Part shown: positions 48,138 through 56,371 of the stretch, in pieces
Layout: each line of letters opens with the position of its first letter
Numbering within the stretch: the stretch's first letter is position 1
Source of the DNA: Chromobacterium amazonense
GTDB lineage: Bacteria; Pseudomonadota; Gammaproteobacteria; Burkholderiales; Chromobacteriaceae
Assembly: GCF_001855565.1 (NCBI RefSeq)
Contig: NZ_MKCR01000027.1
Coordinates: 372,001-436,000, forward strand
Length of the DNA stretch: 64,000 bases
Direction: 5' to 3'
Notes under the pieces: generated by a model
Told to the model about the DNA's origin: nothing
What the model saw: only the letters and a program-made list of their open reading frames with translations
The model's database searches: none
Program-made: the position numbers and the translations under genes

Positions 48138-48626
48138 ATGAATTCGATCCGCAACTTTTTCAAGACCTTCCTGCTGGTGGAGCTGGTCAAGGGCCTGATG
48201 GTCACTGGCCGCTACTTCTTCGCCCGCAAGATCACGGTGCAGTTCCCGGAAGAGAAGACGCCGATCTCGCCGCGCTTCCGCGGCCTGCACGCGCAGCGCC
48301 GCTACGCCAACGGCGAAGAGCGCTGCATCGCCTGCAAGCTGTGCGAGGCGGTGTGCCCGGCGATGGCCATCAGCATCGAGTCCGAACAGCGCGACGACGG
48401 CACCCGCCGCACCACGCGCTACGACATCGACCTGACCAAGTGCATCTTCTGCGGCTTCTGCGAGGAAGCCTGTCCGGTGGACGCCATCGTGGAAACGCAC
48501 ATCTTCGAATACCACGGTGAAAAACGTGGCGACCTCTACTACACCAAGCCGATGCTGCTGGCTGTGGGCGACAAGTACGAGGCCGAGATCGCCGCCAACA
48601 AGGCGGCTGACGCCAAGTATCGCTAA
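48138..48626 (+). CDS. nuoI: NADH-quinone oxidoreductase subunit I
   Basis: 162 residues. Two [4Fe-4S] motifs: [18 protein letters not shown] and [19 protein letters not shown] (N6a and N6b). The amphipathic N-terminus ([20 protein letters not shown]) sits on the membrane. The start at 48138 follows AGGGGATAGG. It relays electrons between NuoG and NuoB. Confidence 0.98.
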   Translation: MNSIRNFFKTFLLVELVKGLMVTGRYFFARKITVQFPEEKTPISPRFRGLHAQRRYANGEERCIACKLCEAVCPAMAISIESEQRDDGTRRTTRYDIDLTKCIFCGFCEEACPVDAIVETHIFEYHGEKRGDLYYTKPMLLAVGDKYEAEIAANKAADAKYR

Positions 48627-48635
48627 GGGGAGGCC

Positions 48636-49280
48636 ATGAACCTAACTACGGTAATTTTCTACGTTCTGTCCGCCATCCTGATCTTCGCCGGTCTGCGCGT
48701 GGTGACGGCCAAGAACCCGGTGCACGCCGCGCTGTATCTGGTGCTGGCTTTCTTCACCAGCGCCGGCCACTGGCTGCTGATGGAGTCGGAGTTCCTGGCG
48801 ATCACCCTGGTGCTGGTTTACGTCGGCGCGGTGATGGTGCTGTTCCTGTTCGTGGTGATGATGCTGGACATCAATATCGAGCAGCTGCGCGCCGGCTTCT
48901 GGAAGAACCTGCCGGTGGCCGCCCTGGTCGGCGCCATCATGGTGTTCGAGATGGCGCTGATCTTGATGAGCCCGCAAGCCGGCCTCGGCCAGTTCAAGGC
49001 CGCCGCGCCGCTGGCCGCCGATTTCAGCAACGTCAAGCTGCTGGGCAGCCAGCTGTACACCACTTACTTGCTGCCGTTCGAAATCGCCGCCGTGGTGCTG
49101 CTGCTGGCGATGATCGCCGCCATCGGCCTGACCATGCGCACCCGCAAGGACAGCAAGGTGATCGATCCGGCCGTCCAGGTGAAGGTGCGCAGCCAAGACC
49201 GCGTCCGGATCGTGAAAATGGACGCCGTGAAAAAAGTGGAAGAGGCCGAAACGGCTGATTCCGGTGAGCAACAGGCCTGA
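48636..49280 (+). CDS. nuoJ: NADH-quinone oxidoreductase subunit J
   Basis: 214 residues with five transmembrane segments. NPVHAALYLVLAFFTSAGHWLL and YVGAVMVLFLFVVMMLDI, which contains the pi-bulge helix, are typical. The charged C-terminal tail of about 45 residues (VKVRSQDRVRIVKMDAVKK onwards) is cytoplasmic. AAGGGGAGG precedes the ATG. Confidence 0.96.
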   Translation: MNLTTVIFYVLSAILIFAGLRVVTAKNPVHAALYLVLAFFTSAGHWLLMESEFLAITLVLVYVGAVMVLFLFVVMMLDINIEQLRAGFWKNLPVAALVGAIMVFEMALILMSPQAGLGQFKAAAPLAADFSNVKLLGSQLYTTYLLPFEIAAVVLLLAMIAAIGLTMRTRKDSKVIDPAVQVKVRSQDRVRIVKMDAVKKVEEAETADSGEQQA

Positions 49281-49307
49281 CGGCCAATCAACCACAAGGG
49301 AGGAAAC

Positions 49308-49613
49308 GTGCTGACACTGACTCACTTTCTGGTGCTGGCCGCTATCCTGTTTGCCATCAGCGTGCTGGGCATCTTCCTGAACCGGAAGAACCTGATCATT
49401 CTGCTGATGGCCATCGAGCTGATGCTGCTGGCGGTGAATTTCAACTTCATCGCGTTCTCGCATTACCTGTCGGATTCTGCGGGGCAGATCTTCGTGTTCT
49501 TCATCCTGACGGTTGCCGCCGCCGAGTCCGCCATTGGTTTGGCGATTCTGGTGGTGCTGTTCCGCAACCTGCAGAGCATCAACGTTGAAGACTTGGGCAG
49601 CCTCAAGGGCTAA
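49308..49613 (+). CDS. nuoK: NADH-quinone oxidoreductase subunit K
   Basis: 101 residues with three transmembrane segments and the conserved membrane glutamates in [13 protein letters not shown] and [15 protein letters not shown]. It starts with GTG at 49308 behind a strong AAGGGAGG. It is an antiporter-linked membrane subunit on the proton path. Confidence 0.97.
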   Translation: MLTLTHFLVLAAILFAISVLGIFLNRKNLIILLMAIELMLLAVNFNFIAFSHYLSDSAGQIFVFFILTVAAAESAIGLAILVVLFRNLQSINVEDLGSLKG

Positions 49614-49646
49614 GGCAAACCGGAACCACAACTAAAGCACAAAAGC

Positions 49647-51698
49647 ATGGATATGAAGAGCTTATACCTGCTGATTGCACTCGCTCCGCTGGCGGGTTCC
49701 ATCATTGCAGGCCTGTTTGGATGGGCGATCGGACGGCGCGCTTCGCACGTCGTCACGATAGCCGGCGTGGCGGTGTCCGCCGCGCTGTCGCTCAAGGTGC
49801 TCCTGGGTTTCCTGAACGGAAGCGCGGAAGTGTTCAATGGACCGGTCTACACTTGGCTGACTGTCGGCGGCCACGAGTACGCGGTCGGCTTCCTGGTCGA
49901 CTCGCTGACCGCGATGATGCTGGTGGTGGTGACCAGCGTGTCGCTGATGGTGCATATCTACACCATCGGCTACATGCAGGATGATCCGGGTTACCAGCGT
50001 TTCTTCAGTTACATCTCGCTGTTTACCTTCTCGATGCTGATGCTGGTGATGAGCAACAACTTCGTCCAGCTGTTCTTCGGTTGGGAAGCGGTGGGTCTGG
50101 TGTCCTACCTGCTGATCGGCTTCTGGTTCAAGCGGCCGACCGCGGTGTTCGCCAACCTGAAGGCTTTCCTGGTCAACCGCGTCGGCGACTTCGGCTTCCT
50201 CTTGGGCATCGGCATGGTGCTGGCGTACTTCGGCGGCTCGCTGAACTACAGCGACGTGTTCGCCGCCGCGCCGGCGCTGGCCCAGAAGACCATCGAGATC
50301 ATCCCGGGCCACGAGTGGTCGCTGATGACCGTCACCTGCATCCTGCTGTTCATCGGCGCGATGGGTAAGTCGGCGCAGTTCCCGCTGCACGTGTGGCTGC
50401 CGGACTCGATGGAAGGCCCGACCCCGATCTCCGCGCTGATCCACGCCGCCACCATGGTGACGGCCGGCATCTTCATGGTGTCGCGCATGAGCCCGCTGTT
50501 CGAGATGTCCGACACCGCGCTGAACGTGGTGATGGTGGCTGGCGCGATCACCGCGCTGTTCATGGGCTTCCTCGGCATCGTCCAGAACGACATCAAGCGC
50601 GTGGTGGCTTACTCCACGCTGTCGCAGCTGGGTTACATGACCGTGGCGCTGGGCGCGTCGGCCTACTCGGTGGCGATGTTCCACGTGATGACCCACGCCT
50701 TCTTCAAGGCGCTGCTGTTCCTGGCGGCCGGCTCCGTGATCATCGGCATGCACCATGATCAGGACATGCGCAATATGGGCGGCCTGCGCAAGTACATGCC
50801 CATCACCTGGATCACCTCGCTGCTGGGTTCGCTGGCGCTGATCGGCACGCCGTTCTTCTCCGGTTTCTACTCCAAGGACTCGATCATCGAGGCGGTCGCC
50901 GCCTCGCATCTGTCCGCGGCCGGTTTCGCCTACTTCGCCGTGATCGCCGGCGTGTTCGTGACCGCCTTCTACTCCTTCCGCATGTACTTCCTGGTGTTCC
51001 ACGGCAAGGAGCGTTGGATGGAGAACCATGGCTCGCACCACGAGCACCATGGCGACAGCGCGGATGAAGAGGTTTCCCACGACCATCACCATGGCCTGGG
51101 TCCCAACGACAAGCCGCACGAATCGCCGTGGGTGGTGACGCTGCCGCTGGTGCTGCTGGCGATTCCGTCGGTGCTGGTCGGTTACTTCGGCATCGACAAG
51201 CTGGTGTTTGGCGACTTCTTCAAGGGCGTGATCGCCGTCAACAACGAAGCGCACCCGGCCATGGAAGAGCTGGCGCATGAGTTCCACGGCGCTGTCGCCA
51301 TGGGCCTGCACTCGTTCACCAGCCTGCCGTTCCTGCTGGCCCTAGCCGGCGTGCTGACCGCCTGGTTCTTCTACATGAAGGCGCCGCACATTCCGGCCGC
51401 CATCAAGCAGAAGTTCGCGCCGATCAACGCGCTGCTGGAAAACAAGTACTACCTGGACGAGATCTACTTCGCCGTATTCGCCAAGGGTTCCCGCGCCGTC
51501 GGCACCTTCTTCTGGAAGGTGGGCGACATGCTGCTGATCGACGGCCTGCTGGTGAATGGCACGGCCAAGCTGATCGGCTGGTTCTCCAGCGTGATCCGCC
51601 GCATGCAGACCGGCTTCATCTACAGCTACGCCACCGCCATGATCATCGGCGTGCTGGGTCTGATGACCTGGTGGTTCCTGCCGTTGATTTTGCGTTGA
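49647..51698 (+). CDS. nuoL: NADH-quinone oxidoreductase subunit L
   Basis: 683 residues. The antiporter-like core includes LFFGWEAVGLVSYLLIGFWF (key Glu), GKSAQFPLHVWLPDSMEGPTP (key Lys and His) and HAFFKALLFLAAGSVI. The C-terminal part forms the long lateral helix. A His-rich stretch at about residues 456-480 (HGSHHEHHGDSADEEVSHDHHH) lies in a loop and is unusual. The ATG at 49647 has only a weak ribosome-binding site; one two codons further is possible. Confidence 0.96.
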   Translation: MDMKSLYLLIALAPLAGSIIAGLFGWAIGRRASHVVTIAGVAVSAALSLKVLLGFLNGSAEVFNGPVYTWLTVGGHEYAVGFLVDSLTAMMLVVVTSVSLMVHIYTIGYMQDDPGYQRFFSYISLFTFSMLMLVMSNNFVQLFFGWEAVGLVSYLLIGFWFKRPTAVFANLKAFLVNRVGDFGFLLGIGMVLAYFGGSLNYSDVFAAAPALAQKTIEIIPGHEWSLMTVTCILLFIGAMGKSAQFPLHVWLPDSMEGPTPISALIHAATMVTAGIFMVSRMSPLFEMSDTALNVVMVAGAITALFMGFLGIVQNDIKRVVAYSTLSQLGYMTVALGASAYSVAMFHVMTHAFFKALLFLAAGSVIIGMHHDQDMRNMGGLRKYMPITWITSLLGSLALIGTPFFSGFYSKDSIIEAVAASHLSAAGFAYFAVIAGVFVTAFYSFRMYFLVFHGKERWMENHGSHHEHHGDSADEEVSHDHHHGLGPNDKPHESPWVVTLPLVLLAIPSVLVGYFGIDKLVFGDFFKGVIAVNNEAHPAMEELAHEFHGAVAMGLHSFTSLPFLLALAGVLTAWFFYMKAPHIPAAIKQKFAPINALLENKYYLDEIYFAVFAKGSRAVGTFFWKVGDMLLIDGLLVNGTAKLIGWFSSVIRRMQTGFIYSYATAMIIGVLGLMTWWFLPLILR

Positions 51699-51738
51699 GT
51701 CCGGCCTCCGGGATTGAAATAACAATATAGGTTTGATT

Positions 51739-53235
51739 ATGTCCACAAATCTGCTAAGTCTGGTGATCTGGACGCCGATCCTGGCCGGCCTCGTGGTGCT
51801 GGCCACCGGCGGCGACCAGCGCGCGCCCTTGGCGCGCTGGCTGGCCTTGGCGGGGGCCCTCGCGGGCTTCCTGCTGTCGGTGCCGCTGTTCACCGAGTTC
51901 AACAACCTCAACGGCGGCATGCAGTTCGAAGAACTGAAGCCGTGGATCGCCGCGCTCAACATCAACTACCACTTGGGAGTGGACGGCATCTCGATGCTGT
52001 TCGTGCTGCTGAACAGCTTTACCACCTTGCTGGTGGTGATCGCCGGCTGGGAAGTGATCCAGAAGCGCGTGGCGCAGTACATGGCCGCCTTCCTGATCAT
52101 GTCCGGCCTGATCAACGGCGCCTTCGCCGCGCTGGACGCCATTCTGTTCTATGTCTTCTTCGAAGGCATGCTGATTCCGATGTACCTGATCATCGGCGTC
52201 TGGGGCGGTCCGCGTCGCGTCTACGCGTCGATCAAGTTCTTCCTGTACACGCTGCTCGGCTCGCTGCTGATGCTGGTGGCGCTGATCTACCTGTACTTCC
52301 AGGCTGGCAAGAGCTTCGACATCCTGGCTTTCCATGCCATCGCCAAGATTCCGCTGACGGTGCAGATTCTGCTGTTCGTCGCCTTCTTCCTGTCGTTCGC
52401 GGTGAAGGTGCCGATGTGGCCGGTGCACACCTGGTTGCCTGACGCCCACGTGGAAGCGCCGACCGGCGGCTCCATGGTGCTGGCAGCGATCACGCTGAAG
52501 ATCGGCGCTTACGGCTTCCTGCGGTTCGCGCTGCCGATTCTGCCGGACGCCTCGCGCGAAGTGGCGCCCATCATCATCGGCCTGTCGCTGGTGGCGGTGG
52601 TGTACATCGGCTTGGTGGCGCTGGTGCAGTCCGACATGAAGAAGCTGGTGGCCTACTCGTCCATCTCGCACATGGGCTTCGTGACGCTGGGCATGTTCCT
52701 GTTCGCCGGCAACGAAATGAACCAGTGGGCGGTGGAAGGCGCGCTGGTGCAGATGGTGTCTCACGGCTTCGTCTCCGCCGCGATGTTCTTCTGCATCGGC
52801 GTGATGTATGACCGCGTGCACAGCCGCAACATCGCCGACTACGGCGGCGTGGCCAACAAGATGCCTATCTTCGCCGCCTTCATGATGCTGTTCGCCATGG
52901 CCAACTCCGGCCTGCCGGCCACCTCCGGCTTCGTCGGCGAATTCATGGTGATCATGGGTTCGGTGCAGGTGAACTTCTGGTACGCCGCGCTGGCCGCCAC
53001 CACCCTGATCTTCGGCGCCGCCTACACCCTGTGGATGTACAAGCGCGTGATCTTCGGCGATGTGGCCAACCAGCATGTGGCGGAACTGTCCGACGTCAAT
53101 AAGCGCGAGTTCCTGGTGCTGGCCATCCTGGCTGTGATGGTGCTGGGCATGGGTCTGTACCCCGAGGCTTTCGTCTCCAAGATGCACCTGGCGGTGAACG
53201 ACCTGATCACGCATGTTGCGCAGAGCAAGCTGTAA
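51739..53235 (+). CDS. nuoM: NADH-quinone oxidoreductase subunit M
   Basis: 498 residues with about 14 transmembrane segments. YVFFEGMLIPMYLIIGVWGG has the key Glu, and FAVKVPMWPVHTWLPDAHVEAPT and YSSISHMGFVTLGMF are hallmarks of antiporter-like subunits. The ATG at 51739 follows TATAGG; a TTG two codons upstream is less likely. It is one of the three proton pumps of the complex. Confidence 0.97.
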   Translation: MSTNLLSLVIWTPILAGLVVLATGGDQRAPLARWLALAGALAGFLLSVPLFTEFNNLNGGMQFEELKPWIAALNINYHLGVDGISMLFVLLNSFTTLLVVIAGWEVIQKRVAQYMAAFLIMSGLINGAFAALDAILFYVFFEGMLIPMYLIIGVWGGPRRVYASIKFFLYTLLGSLLMLVALIYLYFQAGKSFDILAFHAIAKIPLTVQILLFVAFFLSFAVKVPMWPVHTWLPDAHVEAPTGGSMVLAAITLKIGAYGFLRFALPILPDASREVAPIIIGLSLVAVVYIGLVALVQSDMKKLVAYSSISHMGFVTLGMFLFAGNEMNQWAVEGALVQMVSHGFVSAAMFFCIGVMYDRVHSRNIADYGGVANKMPIFAAFMMLFAMANSGLPATSGFVGEFMVIMGSVQVNFWYAALAATTLIFGAAYTLWMYKRVIFGDVANQHVAELSDVNKREFLVLAILAVMVLGMGLYPEAFVSKMHLAVNDLITHVAQSKL

Positions 53236-53256
53236 GCGCGGAAGGAATACATACAA

Positions 53257-54711
53257 ATGAATTGGGCTGATCTCAACCTGATACCCGCGATGCCGGAGCT
53301 GTTCCTGATCGGCGCCTTGCTGGTGGTGCTGATGCTGGATCTTTTCATCTCCGATGAAAAGCGCGGCATCACCTACGGCTTGACGCTGCTGACGCTGGCC
53401 GGCACCGCCGTCGCGCAGGTCTACACCTTTACCCCATACCCGGTGCATACCTTCTCGGGCATGTACGTGGCCGACCCGCTGGCCTCCCTGGTCAAGCTGG
53501 CGATGTACGCCGCCACCGCCATCGTGCTGGTGTATAGCCGCCAGTACACGGCGGATCGGGGCTTGTTCAAGGGCGAATACTTCTCGCTGTCGCTGTTCGC
53601 GCTCCTGGGCATGAACCTGATGGTGTCGGCCTCCCACTTCCTGACCCTGTACATGGGCCTGGAGCTGCTGTCGCTGGCGCTGTACTCGCTGATCGCGCTG
53701 CAGCGCGACTCCGTCCCGGCCACCGAATCGGCGATGAAGTACTTCGTGCTGGGCGCCCTGGCTTCCGGCCTGCTGCTGTACGGCATCTCGATGATCTACG
53801 GCGCCACCGGCTCGCTGGAGCTGGCCACCGTCGCCAAGTCCATCAAGTCGCACGCCGCCAACCCGGTGCTGCTGATCTTCGGCCTGGTGTTCATCGTGGC
53901 TGGCCTCAGCTTCAAGCTGGGCGCCGTGCCGTTCCATATGTGGGTGCCTGATGTGTACCAGGGCTCGCCGACTTCCGTGACGCTGATGGTCGGCGCCGCG
54001 CCCAAGCTGGCCGCCTTCGTCTTCGTGCTGCGCATCCTGGCCCAAGGCCTGGACGTGCTGGTTGGCGACTGGCAGTCCATGCTGGTGATCGTGGCCGTGT
54101 TGTCCATGGCCATCGGCAACATCACCGCCATCGTGCAGACCAATATCAAGCGCATGCTGGCTTATTCCACCATCTCGCACATGGGCTTCCTGCTCTTGGG
54201 CGTGCTGGCGGGCACCCAGCAGGGCTACGCCGCGGCGCTGTTCTACGCCGTGGTGTACGTGGCTATGTCCATGGTGGGTTTCGGCATCATCCTGGCGCTG
54301 TCGCGCAAAGGTTTCGAGTGCGAGAACATCGACGACCTGAAGGGCCTGAACAGCCGCAACAGCTGGTACGCCTTGCTGATGCTGCTGGCCATGTTCTCGA
54401 TGGCCGGCATCCCGCCGCTGCTGGGCTTTTATGCCAAGTTCGTGGTGATCAAGGCCATTCTGGACATCGGCATGGTCAAGCTGGCCGTGTTCGCGGTGCT
54501 GATGTCGGTGATCGGCGCTTTCTACTACCTGCGCGTGGTCAAGGCCATCTACTTTGATGAGGCGCAGGATACCGCTCTGATCGCCGTCCGCGGCGACATG
54601 AAGCTGGTGCTGTCGCTGAACGCGCTGGCGCTGCTGGTCGTCGGCGTGCTGCCGCAATCCTTGCTGGAACTGTGCGTGCAGGCGATGCGTCAATCGCTGG
54701 GCATGATCTAA
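53257..54711 (+). CDS. nuoN: NADH-quinone oxidoreductase subunit N
   Basis: 484 residues with about 14 transmembrane segments. LYMGLELLSLALYSLIALQRD has the key Glu, FKLGAVPFHMWVPDVYQGSPT the key Lys and His, and AYSTISHMGFLLLGVLAG the second Lys region's equivalent. It closes the nuo gene set; DUF2818 follows ten bases later. Confidence 0.97.
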   Translation: MNWADLNLIPAMPELFLIGALLVVLMLDLFISDEKRGITYGLTLLTLAGTAVAQVYTFTPYPVHTFSGMYVADPLASLVKLAMYAATAIVLVYSRQYTADRGLFKGEYFSLSLFALLGMNLMVSASHFLTLYMGLELLSLALYSLIALQRDSVPATESAMKYFVLGALASGLLLYGISMIYGATGSLELATVAKSIKSHAANPVLLIFGLVFIVAGLSFKLGAVPFHMWVPDVYQGSPTSVTLMVGAAPKLAAFVFVLRILAQGLDVLVGDWQSMLVIVAVLSMAIGNITAIVQTNIKRMLAYSTISHMGFLLLGVLAGTQQGYAAALFYAVVYVAMSMVGFGIILALSRKGFECENIDDLKGLNSRNSWYALLMLLAMFSMAGIPPLLGFYAKFVVIKAILDIGMVKLAVFAVLMSVIGAFYYLRVVKAIYFDEAQDTALIAVRGDMKLVLSLNALALLVVGVLPQSLLELCVQAMRQSLGMI

Positions 54712-54721
54712 GGCAGCGGCC

Positions 54722-55018
54722 ATGGATAGCAGCATCACCATACTGCTGGCGCTGGCCGTGGTGGCCGCCAACCTGCCGTTCGCCAGCGATCGCGTCGCCG
54801 GCTTCTTCAAGGTGGCGCGCAAGCATTTCGGCTGGCATGCGCTGGAGTTGGCGGTGCTGTTCGTTCTGGTGGGCGGCTTGGCCAGGCTGCTGGAGGCGCG
54901 CCAGATGCCGGTGCACGAACAGCATTGGCAGTTCTACGTGACGACGCTTGCCCTGTTTCTGGTGGCGGCCTTCCCGGGGTTTGTCTACCGCTATTTCTGG
55001 CATCGGCGGGCCCACTAG
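54722..55018 (+). CDS. DUF2818 small membrane protein
   Basis: 98 residues with three hydrophobic segments (about residues 5-20, 40-56 and 70-90), ending YRYFWHRRAH. DUF2818 genes are regularly found as the last gene after nuoN in betaproteobacteria, so a role in complex I assembly or stability is likely but unproven. It is the last gene before the MITE-split terminator. Confidence 0.88.
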   Translation: MDSSITILLALAVVAANLPFASDRVAGFFKVARKHFGWHALELAVLFVLVGGLARLLEARQMPVHEQHWQFYVTTLALFLVAAFPGFVYRYFWHRRAH

Positions 55019-55038
55019 CCTGCTTCCGATACGCGCTC

Positions 55039-55201
55039 AAAAGCACTGCGATGGCAGTAATGCCGTTCACTTAAGAGAAAAGCACCGTCTCCATGCATGG
55101 GAAACGGTGCTTTTTTTGTGGATTCCTGTGCTCTCAAGGCCAGAAAAGTCGCCCGAAAATCCTTAAGTGAACGGCATTACTGCGATGGCAATGCTTTTTT
55201 T
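55039..55201 (+). terminator. nuo operon terminator, split by a MITE
   Basis: Removing the element and one duplication copy restores AAAAGCA-C-TGC, loop GATG, GCA-A-TGCTTTTTTT, an intrinsic terminator 20 bases after the DUF2818 stop. Its left arm lies at 55039-55049 and the right arm with seven T at 55187-55201. Confidence 0.82.
55058..55179 (-). mobile_element. 122-bp MITE-like element, copy 2 (inverted)
   Basis: The same length and 18-bp terminal repeats as copy 1 at 28821-28942, in the opposite orientation. Read on the minus strand the two agree at 121 of 122 bases; the difference is G here (complement of 55092) for A at 28908. The flanks are CTGCGATGGCAG (55046-55057) and CTGCGATGGCAA (55180-55191), a duplication of 11-12 bases with a mismatch at the last place. 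Its internal hairpin has seven T on the plus strand and so can itself end nuo transcription. Confidence 0.9.
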
Positions 55202-55289
55202 GTTAAGTTGTATTGCCATGGATTGCCTTATGGTGATAAAGAATTGACATTTGCATGTCTTGACTTTGATCCCGCTCTCCTGAGGCGAT

Positions 55290-56024
55290 ATGAAGAAAAC
55301 CATGTCTTGTCTGATCTCCGCGCTGGCCTTCGCCGGCGCAGTCCACGCCGCCGACTTGCAGCCGGCCCAGCATGCCGATTTTCCCCGCTATACCTATGCG
55401 CTGACCTGGCAGCCCGGGTTCTGTGCGACAGGGAACGGGTGTCTGCCCGAGCAATCGCATGAAGTGCAAATCGGCTTGCACGGCTTGTGGCCGTCGGAGC
55501 CGCAGAGCCTGATCGCCCAGAATGTGCCGGTTCAGCAATGGTGGGCCAAGGGCTGCGCCTTTTTCCCGCATGTGCACGCCGTGCCGGCCTTGCCTGCGGA
55601 AACCCGGGACGAATTGAAAGTGGTGATGCCGCAGCTCAAGGACGACCTGCTGCTGCATGAGTACGTCAAGCATGCTCAGTGCTTCGGCTATCCGGCGCAG
55701 CAGTTTTTCGAGACGGCCCTGCAGATGCGCCAGGCGGTAGTGGATAGCGGCTTTGGCGATTATCTGCTGGGGCAGGCCGGGCAGACGCGCAGCCGCGAGG
55801 AGTTGCAGGACGTCTTCGCCAAAGCCTTCGGCACCGATCAGCGCCTCTCGCTGCAATTGCAATGCGGCAAAGACAAACAAGGCCGCAACGTCTTGACGCA
55901 ATTCTGGTTCACGCTCAAGGCCGACAAGCTGGCGAGCTTTCCCGCCGCGGAGAGTTTTGTGAATACGCCTGACGGCGAATACGAGGATAGCTGCGCGGAG
56001 CCGTTTGTTTTGCCTGGCTGGTAG
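55290..56024 (+). CDS. Secreted ribonuclease T2 family protein
   Basis: 244 residues with a signal peptide, MKKTMSCLISALAFAGAVHA. Both catalytic segments of RNase T2 are intact: CAS I is IGLHGLWP with His64, and CAS II is LHEYVKHAQCFG with Glu124 and His128. TYALTWQPGFC is the usual N-terminal strand. Like E. coli RNase I, it should cleave RNA non-specifically in the periplasm or outside the cell. It follows the nuo terminator and has its own upstream region with TTGCCA-16-GATAAA (55213-55240) as a weak promoter guess. A diverged paralogue follows. Confidence 0.93.
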   Translation: MKKTMSCLISALAFAGAVHAADLQPAQHADFPRYTYALTWQPGFCATGNGCLPEQSHEVQIGLHGLWPSEPQSLIAQNVPVQQWWAKGCAFFPHVHAVPALPAETRDELKVVMPQLKDDLLLHEYVKHAQCFGYPAQQFFETALQMRQAVVDSGFGDYLLGQAGQTRSREELQDVFAKAFGTDQRLSLQLQCGKDKQGRNVLTQFWFTLKADKLASFPAAESFVNTPDGEYEDSCAEPFVLPGW

Positions 56025-56371
56025 GCTGCTATCTGGCATTGCATTGCGACCTGGGCGATATGTTGCTTCGCATGTGGCTGTCCTTGCGTAAGCCATACTG
56101 TGTTGGGCGCACGACAGTTCTTTCGGCCAGTCCGCCTGGCGTAGACAGGCGGCGGGACGCGCATAAGACCAGTATTAGCCCTTGTATTTCAAATCCTTAA
56201 TGCGTGATGTTTCTTGTGGGAAATATTCAATATTTGTAAATATTGATTAATTTAGTTTGAGAGTATGGCTTGCATTCTCGCTTCTTAAGGTAGATTCGAT
56301 CAGCTGGGCGCGTTTTTGCCGGCATCCGCTGGCGAAGCTGCTTATGACAATAGAGTCAAAAGGGAGCGGGA
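56025..56371. other. Intergenic region between the two RNase T2 paralogues
   Basis: 347 bp without a credible gene. The part at about 56195-56270 is strikingly AT-rich for this genome and holds a near-perfect palindrome (56227-56246). It likely contains the promoter and control site of the second paralogue. Confidence 0.6.
56227..56246. promoter_or_regulatory. AT-rich palindrome upstream of the second RNase T2 paralogue
   Basis: TCAATATTT-GT-AAATATTGA, a perfect 9-bp inverted repeat with a two-base centre, about 125 bp before the start codon. It is a strong operator candidate, or a site for a xenogeneic silencer that favours AT-rich DNA. Confidence 0.5.

Noticed and set aside
51754-54822. 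A 1022-codon open frame antisense to nuoM and nuoN
   Set aside because: It contains only shadow-type His/Gln/Glu-rich sequence and spans two real genes and their gap.
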